From the NCBI GenBank assembly GCA_022340865.1, contig JAJDNC010000073.1, forward strand, positions 1 through 52,459: 52,459 nucleotides of DNA, in the 5' to 3' direction. The notes under the pieces are model-generated. The model searched no databases, had not been told where the DNA came from, and saw nothing but the letters and a program-made list of their open reading frames with translations. Positions 27,304 through 36,920 of the stretch are shown here, piece by piece; the stretch's first letter is position 1; each line of letters begins with the position of its first letter. This DNA is from Gemmatimonadota bacterium. Its GTDB lineage: Bacteria; Gemmatimonadota; Gemmatimonadetes; Longimicrobiales; Gaopeijiaceae. The position numbers and the translations under genes are program-made.

Positions 27304-28431
27304 ATGAGGCTCGCTCTCGTGGGTGTGGTGAGCACCCTGATCGTTGCGACGGCGCCCACGCATGCCCGCGCACAGCACCCGTCCGCTGCCGACACCGCGG
27401 GGATTCCCGTGGAGGGCATCTCCTTCATGGTCTACGACTCGACGGGCCAGCCGCGGTCCTTCGCCGACATCCTGCAGGCGATGGACCACGTGGACGTGGT
27501 GCTCGTGGGCGAGAGCCACGACGACGCCGTGGGCCACGGAGTGGAGGCCCAACTTCTCTACCGCGCAGCGGAACGCTACGGCGTCGTCGGGGACGAAGCG
27601 GTGACCAAACGGCCCGTCGTGCTCTCCCTGGAGATGTTCGAGCGCGACGTGCAGTACATCCTCGACGAGTACCTCGACGGTCTCATCACCGAGGATCAGT
27701 TCGAGGCGAGCGCCAGGCCCTGGCCCCGCTACGCCACCGACTACCGGCCCATGGTGGAGTTCGCCAAGGCACACGGTATTCCCGTTGTGGCCGCGAATGC
27801 GCCGCGCCGATACGTCAACCGCGTGAGCCGGCTGGGACCCGCCTCCCTGGACGCGCTCTCGGCCACGGCGAAGCAGTACCTGCCACCACTCCCGTATCCC
27901 CCGGCCTCGAAGGCCTACGCCGCGCAGTTCGACTCCCTCATGCGCGAGATGACCAGGCCGCAGCCGACCAAGGCGGACTCGACCGCGAAGACGATGCAGG
28001 CGGACTCGGCCGCCAAGGCGGCGCAGGCGGACTCGACGACGAAGGCGGAGCCCGTGGACTCGGCCGCCAAGGCACCGCAGGCAGGCGCACCGACCGAGGC
28101 GTCGCCGAAGGCTCCCGCGGGCGAGGCGAGGGCGATGCACAGCTCGGCCAACGCTCTGGCCGCGCAGGACCTGTGGGACGCCGCCATGGGGAACGCGGTG
28201 GCCAACGCCCTGAACGAACACCCCGACGCCCTGGTCATCCACTGCGCCGGATCGTTCCACGTGGAGAAGGGGACGGGCATCCCCGAGCGCGTGCTGTACT
28301 ACCGTCCGGGCACCCGGATCCTGACCGTAGTCCTCGAGCCCACCGAGGACGTGGGTAAGTGGCAGGACGACAAGGACCGAGGACTGGGGGATTTCGTGGT
28401 GCTGACGAAGCGTTCACAGGGGAGCGGATGA
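27304..28431 (+). CDS. ChaN/DUF399-like haem-binding-type protein with a repetitive insert
   Basis: The 375-residue product starts at ATG 27304 (GGAAGG upstream) with a signal peptide (LVGVVSTLIVATAPTHARAQ). The core matches ChaN-like proteins: VDVVLVGESHDD, VVLSLEMFERDVQYILDEYL, SARPWPRYATDYRPMVEFAKAHGIPVVAANAPRR is split across this conserved block, and HCAGSFHVEKGTGIPE closes it. GESHDD and the final His-containing motif are typical of the family, some of which bind haem. Between about 222 and 275 lies an insert built of about 9- to 11-residue units (KADSTAKTMQ, ADSAAKAAQ, ADSTTKAEPV, DSAAKAPQAG). It is probably a flexible or helical spacer. The stop overlaps the next start as ATGA. Confidence 0.85.
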   Translation: MRLALVGVVSTLIVATAPTHARAQHPSAADTAGIPVEGISFMVYDSTGQPRSFADILQAMDHVDVVLVGESHDDAVGHGVEAQLLYRAAERYGVVGDEAVTKRPVVLSLEMFERDVQYILDEYLDGLITEDQFEASARPWPRYATDYRPMVEFAKAHGIPVVAANAPRRYVNRVSRLGPASLDALSATAKQYLPPLPYPPASKAYAAQFDSLMREMTRPQPTKADSTAKTMQADSAAKAAQADSTTKAEPVDSAAKAPQAGAPTEASPKAPAGEARAMHSSANALAAQDLWDAAMGNAVANALNEHPDALVIHCAGSFHVEKGTGIPERVLYYRPGTRILTVVLEPTEDVGKWQDDKDRGLGDFVVLTKRSQGSG

Positions 28432-29246
28432 GCTCTTCCCTGCCCGCCGATACGCACATCGGGGCCGTCCACCTGCGTGTGCACGACCTGGAGAAGCTGG
28501 TGACGTTCTACCGTGAGGTGCTGGGCTTCTCCGTCGTGGGAGAGGACGGCGCCACCGCTGCCTTGGGCGTGGTGGACGAGCGCCCGCTCCTGGTGCTGCA
28601 CGAGACGCCCCACGCTCCCTCACGTCCCCCGGGGACCACGGGCCTGTTCCACGTAGCGTTCCGCATGCCCACCCGGGTGGACCTGGGCGCCATGGTCCTG
28701 CGGGTACGCAACCAGAAGCGGCCCTTCCAGGGGTTCGGGGACCACAACGTCAGCGAGGCCGCGTACCTCTCCGATCCCGAGGGCAACGGCATCGAGCTGT
28801 ACGCCGATCGCTCCCGGGAGGTGTGGCATTCCGTGGAGGGGGACGTCTTCATGACCACCGAACCGCTGGACCTGCCCGGACTGCTCATGGCCGCCGAGGC
28901 TCCGGCGCCCGCGCTGCCCCCCGGAGCGGTCGTGGGCCACGTTCACCTGCGCGTCTCGAGCCTGGAGGCCGCCGAGGGGTTCTATGCAGGCCGGATGGGC
29001 TTCAACGTCACCACCCGGGGATACCCCGGGGCCCTCTTCCTGGCCGCGGGCGACTACCATCACCACATCGGGTGCAACGTGTGGGGGGAATCGACGCCTC
29101 GTCACCCGCCGGAAGGAAGCCTGGGCCTGATCTCGTTCGACGTCATCGTTCCCGACGGAGAAGAGCGTCGACGCCTTCTGGGCAGCAGCGACGAGGGGCT
29201 GCTCCTCGACGCCGACGATATCGGCGTACGCGTCGCGCGCGGGTGA
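28428..29246 (+). CDS. Two-domain VOC protein, CatE-like extradiol dioxygenase
   Basis: The 272-residue product has two vicinal-oxygen-chelate domains, about 8-128 and 155-270. Domain 1 has IGAVHLRVHDLEKLVTFYREVLGF, FHVAFRMPT and DPEGNGIELYAD, which supply His, His and Glu metal ligands. Domain 2 begins VGHVHLRVSSLEAAEGFYAGRMGF and contains GDYHHHIGCNVWG. That arrangement matches CatE-type catechol-2,3-dioxygenases, so ring cleavage is plausible, but the substrate is unknown. The start codon overlaps the ChaN-like stop (ATGA), so the two are translationally coupled. It converges on the small barrel gene with a gap of 21 bp. Confidence 0.88.
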   Translation: MSSSLPADTHIGAVHLRVHDLEKLVTFYREVLGFSVVGEDGATAALGVVDERPLLVLHETPHAPSRPPGTTGLFHVAFRMPTRVDLGAMVLRVRNQKRPFQGFGDHNVSEAAYLSDPEGNGIELYADRSREVWHSVEGDVFMTTEPLDLPGLLMAAEAPAPALPPGAVVGHVHLRVSSLEAAEGFYAGRMGFNVTTRGYPGALFLAAGDYHHHIGCNVWGESTPRHPPEGSLGLISFDVIVPDGEERRRLLGSSDEGLLLDADDIGVRVARG

Positions 29247-29267
29247 GGGACGGCGCTCAGGGCGCGC

Positions 29268-29810
29268 TCACCGCCCGAAGTGTCCCCATCCCCACAGGGG
29301 CACGTTGACGCCCAGCGAGAGCACGCTCGGGTTGACGGGAAGGTGCAGGAAGGTCCACCGCTCCTCGAGCTGGATGCCGACGGGAATACCCCGCCCCGGC
29401 ATGGTCTTCAGGCCCACGACGATGTCCCAACCCTTCTTGGTCTCCCGCCCCACGCTCGAGTTGAACACACCACGACGCAGGGCGAGGCCGGCACCGGCGT
29501 ACAGGCCGCCGTGGCGTCCGCCGCTGACCCATGCGGCATCCAGGGCGTACTGATACTGCTTCTCCCCGGTCAGGTAGGTTATGTCGGCGTTCGGCATGAC
29601 CTCCACAATCCCGGACGGGAGAATCGGTATGCGGGCCTGGCCGCCCAGGACCCAGGAGCCGGTGCGCTGCTGTTGCCCGAAACGAATGCCCACCATGACG
29701 GGGGCCCATCCGGAAGAGCTTCCCCCGAGCTGAGCTGAGGCACCCACGGGGATCGTGAGGGCCACGAGGACGGCGAGGGTCGAGATCAGGACGGATCGAG
29801 TCGGGCTCAT
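29268..29810 (-). CDS. Small outer-membrane beta-barrel-like protein
   Basis: The 180-residue product has a clear signal peptide (LISTLAVLVALTIPVGASAQ). The rest is alternating polar and hydrophobic strands: VMVGIRFGQQQRTGSWVLGGQARIPIL is interrupted by turns, then GGLYAGAGLALRRGVF, GWDIVVGLKTMPG and IPVGIQLEERWTFL. It ends VNVPLWGWGHFGR. Length and composition suit an 8-stranded barrel of the kind common in Gemmatimonadota. No specific family or ligand is evident. It is transcribed alone, away from the CBS gene stop, with a short run of AT in the 116-bp upstream gap. Confidence 0.75.
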   Translation of the reverse strand: MSPTRSVLISTLAVLVALTIPVGASAQLGGSSSGWAPVMVGIRFGQQQRTGSWVLGGQARIPILPSGIVEVMPNADITYLTGEKQYQYALDAAWVSGGRHGGLYAGAGLALRRGVFNSSVGRETKKGWDIVVGLKTMPGRGIPVGIQLEERWTFLHLPVNPSVLSLGVNVPLWGWGHFGR

Positions 29811-29926
29811 GGGCGCTCCGGCGGCTAAAGTGTCGTCCCTTTAACCATCGGGCTCACGCCTTCGTTCCCCCGTCGGCGGACACGACGCGGCCAGGTCCGT
29901 CGCCATCGTTGCGCCACGCGCGCCGG

Positions 29927-30466
29927 TCAGCTCAATCGACCGTCGGCCACGGCCCGCAGGATGTCGCCGGACGTGACGATGCCCCGCAGGCATCCTTCCT
30001 CCACCACCACCGCCCTGTGGATCCTTCCGCGGACCAGGAACTCGGCCAGCTCCATCGCGGTGGCGTCGGCCTCCACCGTGTACGTCACCGGGGTCATGAT
30101 GTCGGCCACCGTGCGTGCGTCGAGCTCGCTCTCGTCAAGCCCGCTGAGCAGACCTCCCGCCCCCAGCGGCGAGTCCTCCGGCAGGAAGAAGCCGTAGGGA
30201 TCGGGCTCCGGCTCCTCGTCGACCTCCGGGTCCGGAATGGACGTCTCGGGCCTGAGGGAGAACGAGGCCATGTGCACGTCGGCCTCTTCCGCCGCCAGGC
30301 GTACCACGTCCGTGGACGACACGACTCCCACCAGGTCGCAGTTGCCGTCCACCACGGGCACCCCGCTTATCTCCTCGTCTGCCAGGAGCCTGGCGAGCTG
30401 CCTCACGCTCGCCTCCGGTCGGATCGTGACGACGTCGGTCTGCATGATGCTCCGAACGGTGATCAT
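29927..30466 (-). CDS. CBS-pair domain protein
   Basis: The 179-residue product contains two CBS motifs. The first is VRSIMQTDVVTIRPEASVRQLARLL with ISGVPVVDGNCDLVGVVSSTDVV. The second is VADIMTPVTYTVEADATAMELAEFLV with HRAVVVEEGCLRGIVTSGDIL. A Pro/Asp/Glu-rich linker (SIPDPEVDEEPEPDPYG) separates them. Such a pair forms a Bateman module that usually binds adenine nucleotides and signals energy state. Its ATG overlaps the universal-stress gene stop by four bases (ATGA), so the two are made together and may act together. Confidence 0.92.
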   Translation of the reverse strand: MITVRSIMQTDVVTIRPEASVRQLARLLADEEISGVPVVDGNCDLVGVVSSTDVVRLAAEEADVHMASFSLRPETSIPDPEVDEEPEPDPYGFFLPEDSPLGAGGLLSGLDESELDARTVADIMTPVTYTVEADATAMELAEFLVRGRIHRAVVVEEGCLRGIVTSGDILRAVADGRLS

Positions 30467-31383
30467 GTGGCCGCCTTGCCCGGCCGGTCCGGGCCCGGAC
30501 GGTAGATGAGGAGGGGGACGTGTGCGGCGCGGAGCACCTTGTCGGCGGTGCTTCCCAGGAGCGCCCGGGTCAGCCCGGTGCGGCCGTGTGTGGCCATGGC
30601 GATGAAGTCGCAGCCCTCGTTCTCCGCCTCGGACACGATCCCGTGGCCGGGCTGCGCTACGACGACCACCGAAACGCTCACGGTGTGACCGCCGGCGCGA
30701 AGCCGTTCGGCGTGCTCCTCGAGATACTTCTGTGCCGACAGTCGAGCGTCCTCCACGACCTGCTGGTTCACCTGGACGGTGTGGGGCAGGTACGACGACG
30801 ACAGATCCATGGGATACGGCACCACCCTCAGGAGGTGGTATGTCGCACCGAACAGCCCACCCAGCTCCACGGCGTGTGCGAGGGCGCTCTCGGACAGCTC
30901 GCTCCCGTCCAGCGGAACGAGGATGCGGGAGAAGGTGCGGTCCGGTGCGAAATCGGTGGGCGGCTCCGCATCGGGCCGCACCAGGAGCACCGGTCGATCG
31001 GTATGGTGGATGAAGGACGCGGCGACGCTGCCGAGCCACGCTCGCGACAGGAGCCCCCGTCCGTGGGTCGCCATGACCACGAGATCGGCGTGGTGCTCCC
31101 TGGCCTCGTCCTCCAGAGCCTCCACGACATGACCGGATCGCAGGCGGGTGGTGACCTCGCCTCCGGCCAGGTCACCGATGCGCTCCACTACGTTCGCGAG
31201 GTATTGGCCGCTCCACTCCGCGGCGGCACTCTCCCACTCGTCGTACGAAAACGACGGGATGGGCTCCTGCACCGTCACCAGATGGACTCTGGCTCCGGTG
31301 CGCCGACTGAGGCCGAGGGAGACGGGGAGCGCGGACTCGGCGAAACGGGACCCGTCCAGCGGAACCAGGATCTGGCGGTACAT
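30463..31383 (-). CDS. Tandem universal stress protein (two Usp domains)
   Basis: The 306-residue product starts at ATG 31383 with GGAGG five bases upstream. It holds two UspA domains, about 1-145 and 155-300. Each opens with ILVPLDGS and ends with an ATP-binding signature: MATHGRGLLSRAWLGSVA and MATHGRTGLTRALLGSTA (G-2x-G-9x-GS). Both sites look intact, so ATP binding by both domains is expected. It is coupled to the CBS gene and sits 110 bp downstream of the minus-strand sensor kinase gene. Co-transcription with that kinase is possible. Confidence 0.93.
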   Translation of the reverse strand: MYRQILVPLDGSRFAESALPVSLGLSRRTGARVHLVTVQEPIPSFSYDEWESAAAEWSGQYLANVVERIGDLAGGEVTTRLRSGHVVEALEDEAREHHADLVVMATHGRGLLSRAWLGSVAASFIHHTDRPVLLVRPDAEPPTDFAPDRTFSRILVPLDGSELSESALAHAVELGGLFGATYHLLRVVPYPMDLSSSYLPHTVQVNQQVVEDARLSAQKYLEEHAERLRAGGHTVSVSVVVVAQPGHGIVSEAENEGCDFIAMATHGRTGLTRALLGSTADKVLRAAHVPLLIYRPGPDRPGKAAT

Positions 31384-31493
31384 GGAATCCTCCGGGCTCG
31401 TGTCCTGCACGAAGGCCCGTCGGCATCTCCGTCGCGGGACACCTGTACGCTCGGTCCGGAGGACGTGGGTCGGACGTCGCGGACCCTGCTCCC

Positions 31494-32699
31494 TCAGAAG
31501 TGCGAGGGAGTTCCCCTGTTCTCGCCGGCGGTCGCGACCGCCAGTTCGGCCTCCGCTGCCACGAGCCCGTCGACCAGGCGGTCGGCGGTGCCCTTGGCCG
31601 CATCGGAGCGCCGGTGGGGGAAGGCCGGGATCACCACACGGACGCGGGTGCCACGACCGGGGCCGGACTCCAGCGAGAGCTCACCTTGAACATAACCTGC
31701 CCGCTCGTGCATCCCGAAGAGGCCGAGGCTCTCCCCGGTTCGGGCCAAGGCCGCTCCCAGATCGAATCCGTGGCCATCGTCCTCGAACTCGGCCACCAGG
31801 GCGTCTCCCTCTTCGCTGAACCGGATCCTCAGGTTCTCCGCCCCGGAGTGGAGGACGACGTTGCTGATGGCTTCCTGGCCGATGCGGAACAGCGCCAGGG
31901 ACGACTCCCTCGAGAGGGGTGGGACCGTTCCCTCGAAGCGAATGTCGATGCGGTTCCGCTCGTTCAGGGAACGCGCGTGGGCCTCCAGGGCGGCTCGCAC
32001 CCCCAGCTCGTCCAACTCGGGAGGACGCAATCGCCGAGCGACTCCTCTGATCTCTTCGAGTGCGCTGACCACTTCCTCGCGGATCTCGTGCATGGAGCCA
32101 TCCGCGCTACTCGTGAGGTGCCGCTCGGCGATGCGCAGTCGAACCAGAACGCCCGCGAGGGTCTGGGCCGTTCCGGAATACAGCTCGTGCGCGATGCGCT
32201 GGCGCTCGCGCTCCTCGGACTCGAGGACATGCCTCGCCAGCTCGATCTGTCTGGTCCTGTTGGCGGAAAGGGTGTCCAGCATGTCGTTGAAGACGGCCGC
32301 CAGACGTTGCAGATCGGGGTCCGCCACCGACGACGTCGGAGCTCGCGCTCCCGATTCACCCTGTCCCACCCGGCGCGCCGTCGTTTCCAGCGCCCCCAGG
32401 GGAGACAAGGCCAGGCGCACCAGAACCGTGTCCACCACCACGCTCACCGCCAGAAGCAGGATGCCCAGCACCAGCTCCGCCGTCGTGAGGACATGCTCGC
32501 CCGGGCGGGCGAATCCCCTGGACAGGCCCACGCCCACCAGCGCCGCCACCACCACCATGACCAGGTTGGCCAGGGTGATCTTCCAGAACAGGGGCATGCC
32601 CAGGAGCGAGCGCACCATCGACTGGCCGGATGGCCTGCGCAAGACCCCCTTCCGTTCCGTGGTGCCGCCTCCGGCGGCGCCTGGCTCGGTGGTGGTCAT
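31494..32699 (-). CDS. HisKA_3-type sensor kinase lacking the canonical phospho-accepting His
   Basis: The 401-residue product has two membrane segments (about 41-59 and 73-94) and a HAMP-like region (95-150). The dimerisation helix is EERERQRIAHELYSGTAQTL (162-181). In NarX-like kinases this reads RELHD, with His phosphorylated; here Tyr174 replaces the His and Ser the Asp. A His remains three residues earlier (His171). The ATPase domain is complete: N box EAISNVVLHSGA, G1 FEDDGHGFD, G2 GLFGMHERAG. So it probably binds ATP but may not phosphorylate itself in the usual way. No response regulator follows it. The canonical kinase diverges from it across 203 bp. Confidence 0.88.
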   Translation of the reverse strand: MTTTEPGAAGGGTTERKGVLRRPSGQSMVRSLLGMPLFWKITLANLVMVVVAALVGVGLSRGFARPGEHVLTTAELVLGILLLAVSVVVDTVLVRLALSPLGALETTARRVGQGESGARAPTSSVADPDLQRLAAVFNDMLDTLSANRTRQIELARHVLESEERERQRIAHELYSGTAQTLAGVLVRLRIAERHLTSSADGSMHEIREEVVSALEEIRGVARRLRPPELDELGVRAALEAHARSLNERNRIDIRFEGTVPPLSRESSLALFRIGQEAISNVVLHSGAENLRIRFSEEGDALVAEFEDDGHGFDLGAALARTGESLGLFGMHERAGYVQGELSLESGPGRGTRVRVVIPAFPHRRSDAAKGTADRLVDGLVAAEAELAVATAGENRGTPSHF

Positions 32700-32902
32700 G
32701 GCCGTTCCTGGGAGCGGGTGGAGAATGAAGAGCACGGGCAGGGATCTATTGGAAACGCGAGGGGTTCACCGCGCGGCCACACGTCGCCTGGGTCCGGGGG
32801 GCTCGCGGTCTCCGCGGACTCGCGTAAATTCTTGCTGGCGCGCGTTTCCCGGGCTGTCAGGGAGGACGCGCCCCGCGAGGTGGGAGATGCGCCGCCGGGA
32901 AT

Positions 32903-33982
32903 GTGGGGTTTTTCTCCACATCCGACGGCACGAAAAGAGCCGAGAAACTGCCCGTGCTAACCGCCGAAGAATACCGAGCCGTATTCGAATCCTCCCCGGA
33001 CGGGGTGCTGGTGATCTGCCGGGACGGCAGGATCAAGGACGTGAATCCACAGGTGGAGGCCCTCTTCGGCTACGCCCGGGAGGAGCTCCTCGAGGAGCCG
33101 GTGGAGATGCTCGTTCCGGAGCCCTTCCGCACGGCGCACGTGGAGCACCGCACGCGGTACTCCAGGAATCCCCACACCCGGCCCATGGGTGTGGGCATGG
33201 AGCTGCAGGGGCGGCACAAGGACGGATCCCTGTTCCCCGTCGAGGTGAGCCTGAGCCCCTGGGAGATCGGGGAAGGCCGCGTGGTGTGCACGGTCCGTGA
33301 CATCACCAACCGCAAGCGCATGCACGACTTCTCCGCGGGGGCCATGCGCGCCTCCGAGGAGGAGCGGCAGCGAATCGCCCGGGAGCTCCACGACGACACG
33401 GCCCAACGTCTGGCCACGCTGATGCTGCGCATCCGCCTCCTGGGGATGCAGACCGATCCGGAGGCATGGCGGCGCGGCCTCGACGAGCTGCGGGACGAGA
33501 TCCTGGAGACCGCGGAGGGCGTGAAGCGGATCGCCCGGGGTCTCCGACCCCCGGAGCTGGAGGAGGTCGGGCTCATCACCGCGGTCCAGGCGCACCTGCG
33601 GGGGCTCAAGGAGGGGGGCGGGTTCGAGGTCGATGCCGATCTCGACCCCGTGGACCACCTCCTGAGGCTGGACGCGAAGCTCGCCCTCTACCGCGTGATC
33701 CAGGAGGCGCTGTCGAACGTCGTCCGCCACTCCGGAGCCCACCGGGCGCACCTGAGCGTGGGGGCCGACGACGGGTCGGTGTACGTCCTCGTCGAGGACG
33801 ACGGCTGCGGCTTCTCCGAGCGGAAGGTGCGGGCCCACGGCGGAGGGCTCGGCCTCCTGAGCATGCAGGAGCGCGTGGTCATGATCGGCGGCCACGTCAT
33901 CATCGACAGCACCCCGGGGGAGGGAACCCGGATCCACATCCACGTCCCCGTCTCCGCCACGGCCGAGGCCCAGAATGTCTGA
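32903..33982 (+). CDS. PAS-domain histidine kinase (HisKA_3, NarX/DegS-like)
   Basis: The 359-residue soluble product starts at GTG 32903; GTG 32954 is an alternative. A PAS domain spans about 20-138 (YRAVFESSPDGVLVI, GRIKDVNPQVEALFGY, GRHKDGSLFPVEVSL, VRDITNRKR). The HisKA_3 helix has the full motif ERQRIARELHDDTAQRL with His163. The ATPase domain has EALSNVVRHSGA, VEDDGCGFSE and GLGLLSMQER. The PAS domain has no obvious cofactor motif I can name. The gene overlaps the NarL-type regulator by 8 bp, a standard kinase/regulator pair. It diverges from the Tyr-variant kinase, suggesting the two may form mixed dimers (inference). Confidence 0.92.
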   Translation: MGFFSTSDGTKRAEKLPVLTAEEYRAVFESSPDGVLVICRDGRIKDVNPQVEALFGYAREELLEEPVEMLVPEPFRTAHVEHRTRYSRNPHTRPMGVGMELQGRHKDGSLFPVEVSLSPWEIGEGRVVCTVRDITNRKRMHDFSAGAMRASEEERQRIARELHDDTAQRLATLMLRIRLLGMQTDPEAWRRGLDELRDEILETAEGVKRIARGLRPPELEEVGLITAVQAHLRGLKEGGGFEVDADLDPVDHLLRLDAKLALYRVIQEALSNVVRHSGAHRAHLSVGADDGSVYVLVEDDGCGFSERKVRAHGGGLGLLSMQERVVMIGGHVIIDSTPGEGTRIHIHVPVSATAEAQNV

Positions 33983-34628
33983 CGGCACGAAGATCCTCCT
34001 GGTGGACGACCACGCCATGTTCCGCGCGGGAATCCGCGCCCTCCTCGAAGCCGAGGGCCGCATGGTCGTGGTCGGCGAGGCGTCTTCGGGCGACGAGGCC
34101 GTCGACCGGGTGCGCCAGCTCAAGCCCGACGTCGTGGTGATGGACCTGTCCATGCCCGGCTCCAACGGCCTGGAGGCCACCCGGCGCATCGCGGCGCTGG
34201 AGCTGGACACCAAGGTCCTCGTGCTCACGGTCCACGCCGAGGAGGAGTACCTGGTTCCGGTGGTGGAGGCGGGTGCCAGCGGCTACCTGACCAAGACCAG
34301 CGCCGACACGGACCTCATCGAGGCGATCCGGGTGGTGGCCCGTGGCGAGGTGTATCTGCCGCCCAAGGCGACCACCCTGCTGCTCCAGCGCTACAAGGCG
34401 TCGGAGGCGGACGAGAGCGCCGGGCTCCACGACCTGAGCACCCGCGAGCAGGAGGTCCTGGCCCTCACCGCCGAGGGGTACAGCTCCCGGGAGATCGGCA
34501 AGAAGCTGTTCATCAGCCCGAAGACCGTGGACACGTACCGCTCCCGCATCATGGACAAGCTCGGCCTGAACCACCGCTCGGAGCTGGTGCGCTTCGCCCT
34601 CAGGGTGGGCCTGCTCAAGGAGATGTAG
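33975..34628 (+). CDS. NarL/FixJ-type response regulator
   Basis: The 217-residue product has a receiver domain with the acidic pair DD (11-12), phospho-accepting Asp57 (VVVMDLSMPG), the Thr switch in VLVLTVHAEE and Lys in GYLTKTS. A LuxR-type helix-turn-helix follows (LSTREQEVLALTAEGYSSREIGKKLFISPKTVDTYRSRI is the conserved block, about 152-190). It is the cognate partner of the overlapping PAS kinase. No target genes can be assigned from sequence. It ends 43 bp before the first OmpR-type regulator, so read-through into the next module is possible. Confidence 0.95.
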   Translation: MSDGTKILLVDDHAMFRAGIRALLEAEGRMVVVGEASSGDEAVDRVRQLKPDVVVMDLSMPGSNGLEATRRIAALELDTKVLVLTVHAEEEYLVPVVEAGASGYLTKTSADTDLIEAIRVVARGEVYLPPKATTLLLQRYKASEADESAGLHDLSTREQEVLALTAEGYSSREIGKKLFISPKTVDTYRSRIMDKLGLNHRSELVRFALRVGLLKEM

Positions 34629-34671
34629 GCTCCCGAGAATCGCCTGCCCCACGTGCCGAGGAGTGGACGCG

Positions 34672-35348
<677 letters not shown>

Positions 35349-35352
<4 letters not shown>

Positions 35353-36767
35353 TACGCTCGTTCCGGTTCCAGCTGGCGCTCAGAGCGACGCTGGTCCTGG
35401 GAGGCGCCCTGGCGGCCGTGTCGCTGGTGAGCCTGCTGACCCTCCGACGCAGCCTGGATCGGGAGCTCAACACGTCCATCATGAACGTGGCGCAGATCCA
35501 GGCGTCCTCCCTCACCGACGAACCCAACGGTGAGATGCACTTCCACGAGTGGGAGCTCACTCCGGAAGAAGCGAACTCGGTGCGCGATCTGATCCGCTAC
35601 TCGGAGGTGTGGCGCACCGACGGCGTCAGCCTGTTGCGCAACCAGTACATGAAGGGGGACCTGCCCCTGAACCGTGCCCTCCTGGCCGAGGCCGGCGCCG
35701 GCAAGCTGGTGTGGGCCGACGGGAGCTGGAACGGGACGCCCATCCGGTCGCTCTACTATCCCCTGGAGCGGCTCGGTATCGCTCACCGGAACCACGTGCT
35801 TCAGGTGGCGGCGCCGCTCACGGGGCGCGATGCCCTGCTGGACAGGGTCGGGAGCTTTCTGGCGGTGCTCACGGTGTTGATCGCGGCGGCGGCCTTCACC
35901 GGGTCGTGGTGGCTGGCGGGAAGGGCGATGCGTCCCGTGCACGAGATCATCGACCAGGCCGAGGCCATCGGCGCGGGATCCCTGGACCACCGCATCCATG
36001 CCTACGCGGACACCCGCGAGTACCGGCGTCTGGTGGATGTGCTGAACACGATGCTCGGCAGGATCCTGGGCGCGTTCGAGGCTCAGAGGCGCTTCACCGC
36101 CGACGCCAGCCACGAGCTCCGGTCTCCCCTCACCGCCATGCGCGGCGAGCTCGACCTGGCGCTGCGTCGCGAGCGCTCCGCGGCCGAATACCGACGGGTG
36201 CTGGAGAGCAGCCTCGACGAGGTGGTGCGCCTTTCCCGCATCACCGAGGACCTGCTCACCTTGGCGCGCTCCGACTCCGGGGCGCTCGTGGCCCGGCCGG
36301 AGGTGGTGGACGTCGTGGACGTGACGGCCCGCGTCCTGGACCGGCTGCGCCCCCGGGCGCAGGAGAAGGGGGTGGGTCTGGATCTGGCCGGCGAGGGGAC
36401 GGCGGAAGCGTGGGTGGACTCGGGGCTGCTTCGGCAGGTGGTCTGGAACCTCGCGGACAACGCGCTCAAGTTCACTCCCGCCGGAGGCGAGGTGCGCTTC
36501 ACCGTGCGAGCTCAGGCGGACTCGGTGTGGGTGGACGCCGAGGACACGGGCCCCGGATTCGGTGCCATCGATCCCGAGGATTTCTTCCGGCGCTTCTACC
36601 GGGCCGACCAGGCACGCACCCACGACGTGGAGACCACGGGCACCGGATTGGGGCTGGCCATCGTGAAGGCGGTGGCCCATGCCCACGGCGGCGACGTGGA
36701 GGCCGCCAACCGGAGCACGGGAGGTGCCCGCGTCACGGTGCGGCTGCCGCGCGGGCAGCGATCCTGA
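35349..36767 (+). CDS. HAMP sensor histidine kinase (CusS/CopS-like)
   Basis: The 472-residue product has TM1 (about 12-31), a periplasmic domain (32-168), TM2 (169-190), HAMP (190-245), a HisKA domain with ADASHELRSPLTAMRGE (His255), and a HATPase domain (NLADNALKFTP, DTGPGFG, GTGLGLAIVK). The periplasmic part contains MHFHEWE and several Met residues, plausible ligands for Cu or Ag, although this is inference from the neighbouring efflux operon. It is translationally coupled to regulator copy 1 and lies just before regulator copy 2, so one kinase may serve two regulators. Its last bases overlap the upstream edge of the repeat operator for copy 2. Confidence 0.93.
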
Positions 36768-36802
36768 ACATTCCTTCATCCTTCCCTCATCCAAACTTCA
36801 TT
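36764..36802 (+). promoter_or_regulatory. 11-bp-phased TTCATC repeat box, site 1 (upstream of OmpR regulator copy 2)
   Basis: The elements, each separated by exactly five bases, are CTGAAC (36764), TTCATC (36775), CTCATC (36786) and TTCATT (36797). An 11-bp period puts the repeats on the same face of the helix, as in operators of OmpR/PhoB-type regulators. It lies 118 bp before the copy-2 start. Sites 2 and 3 share the layout. The likely binder is one or both local OmpR-type regulators (inference). Confidence 0.72.
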
Positions 36803-36920
36803 CCCGCCTCACCACCTTGCCTGCGGACGAGCACCCCCGTCCAGCCCGGGCGCGGGAAGCGCACCTGAAGGTGGCACCCGAGCCCCGGGAGCCCCGCCGG
36901 GTGGGGAGGACAAGGACGCC

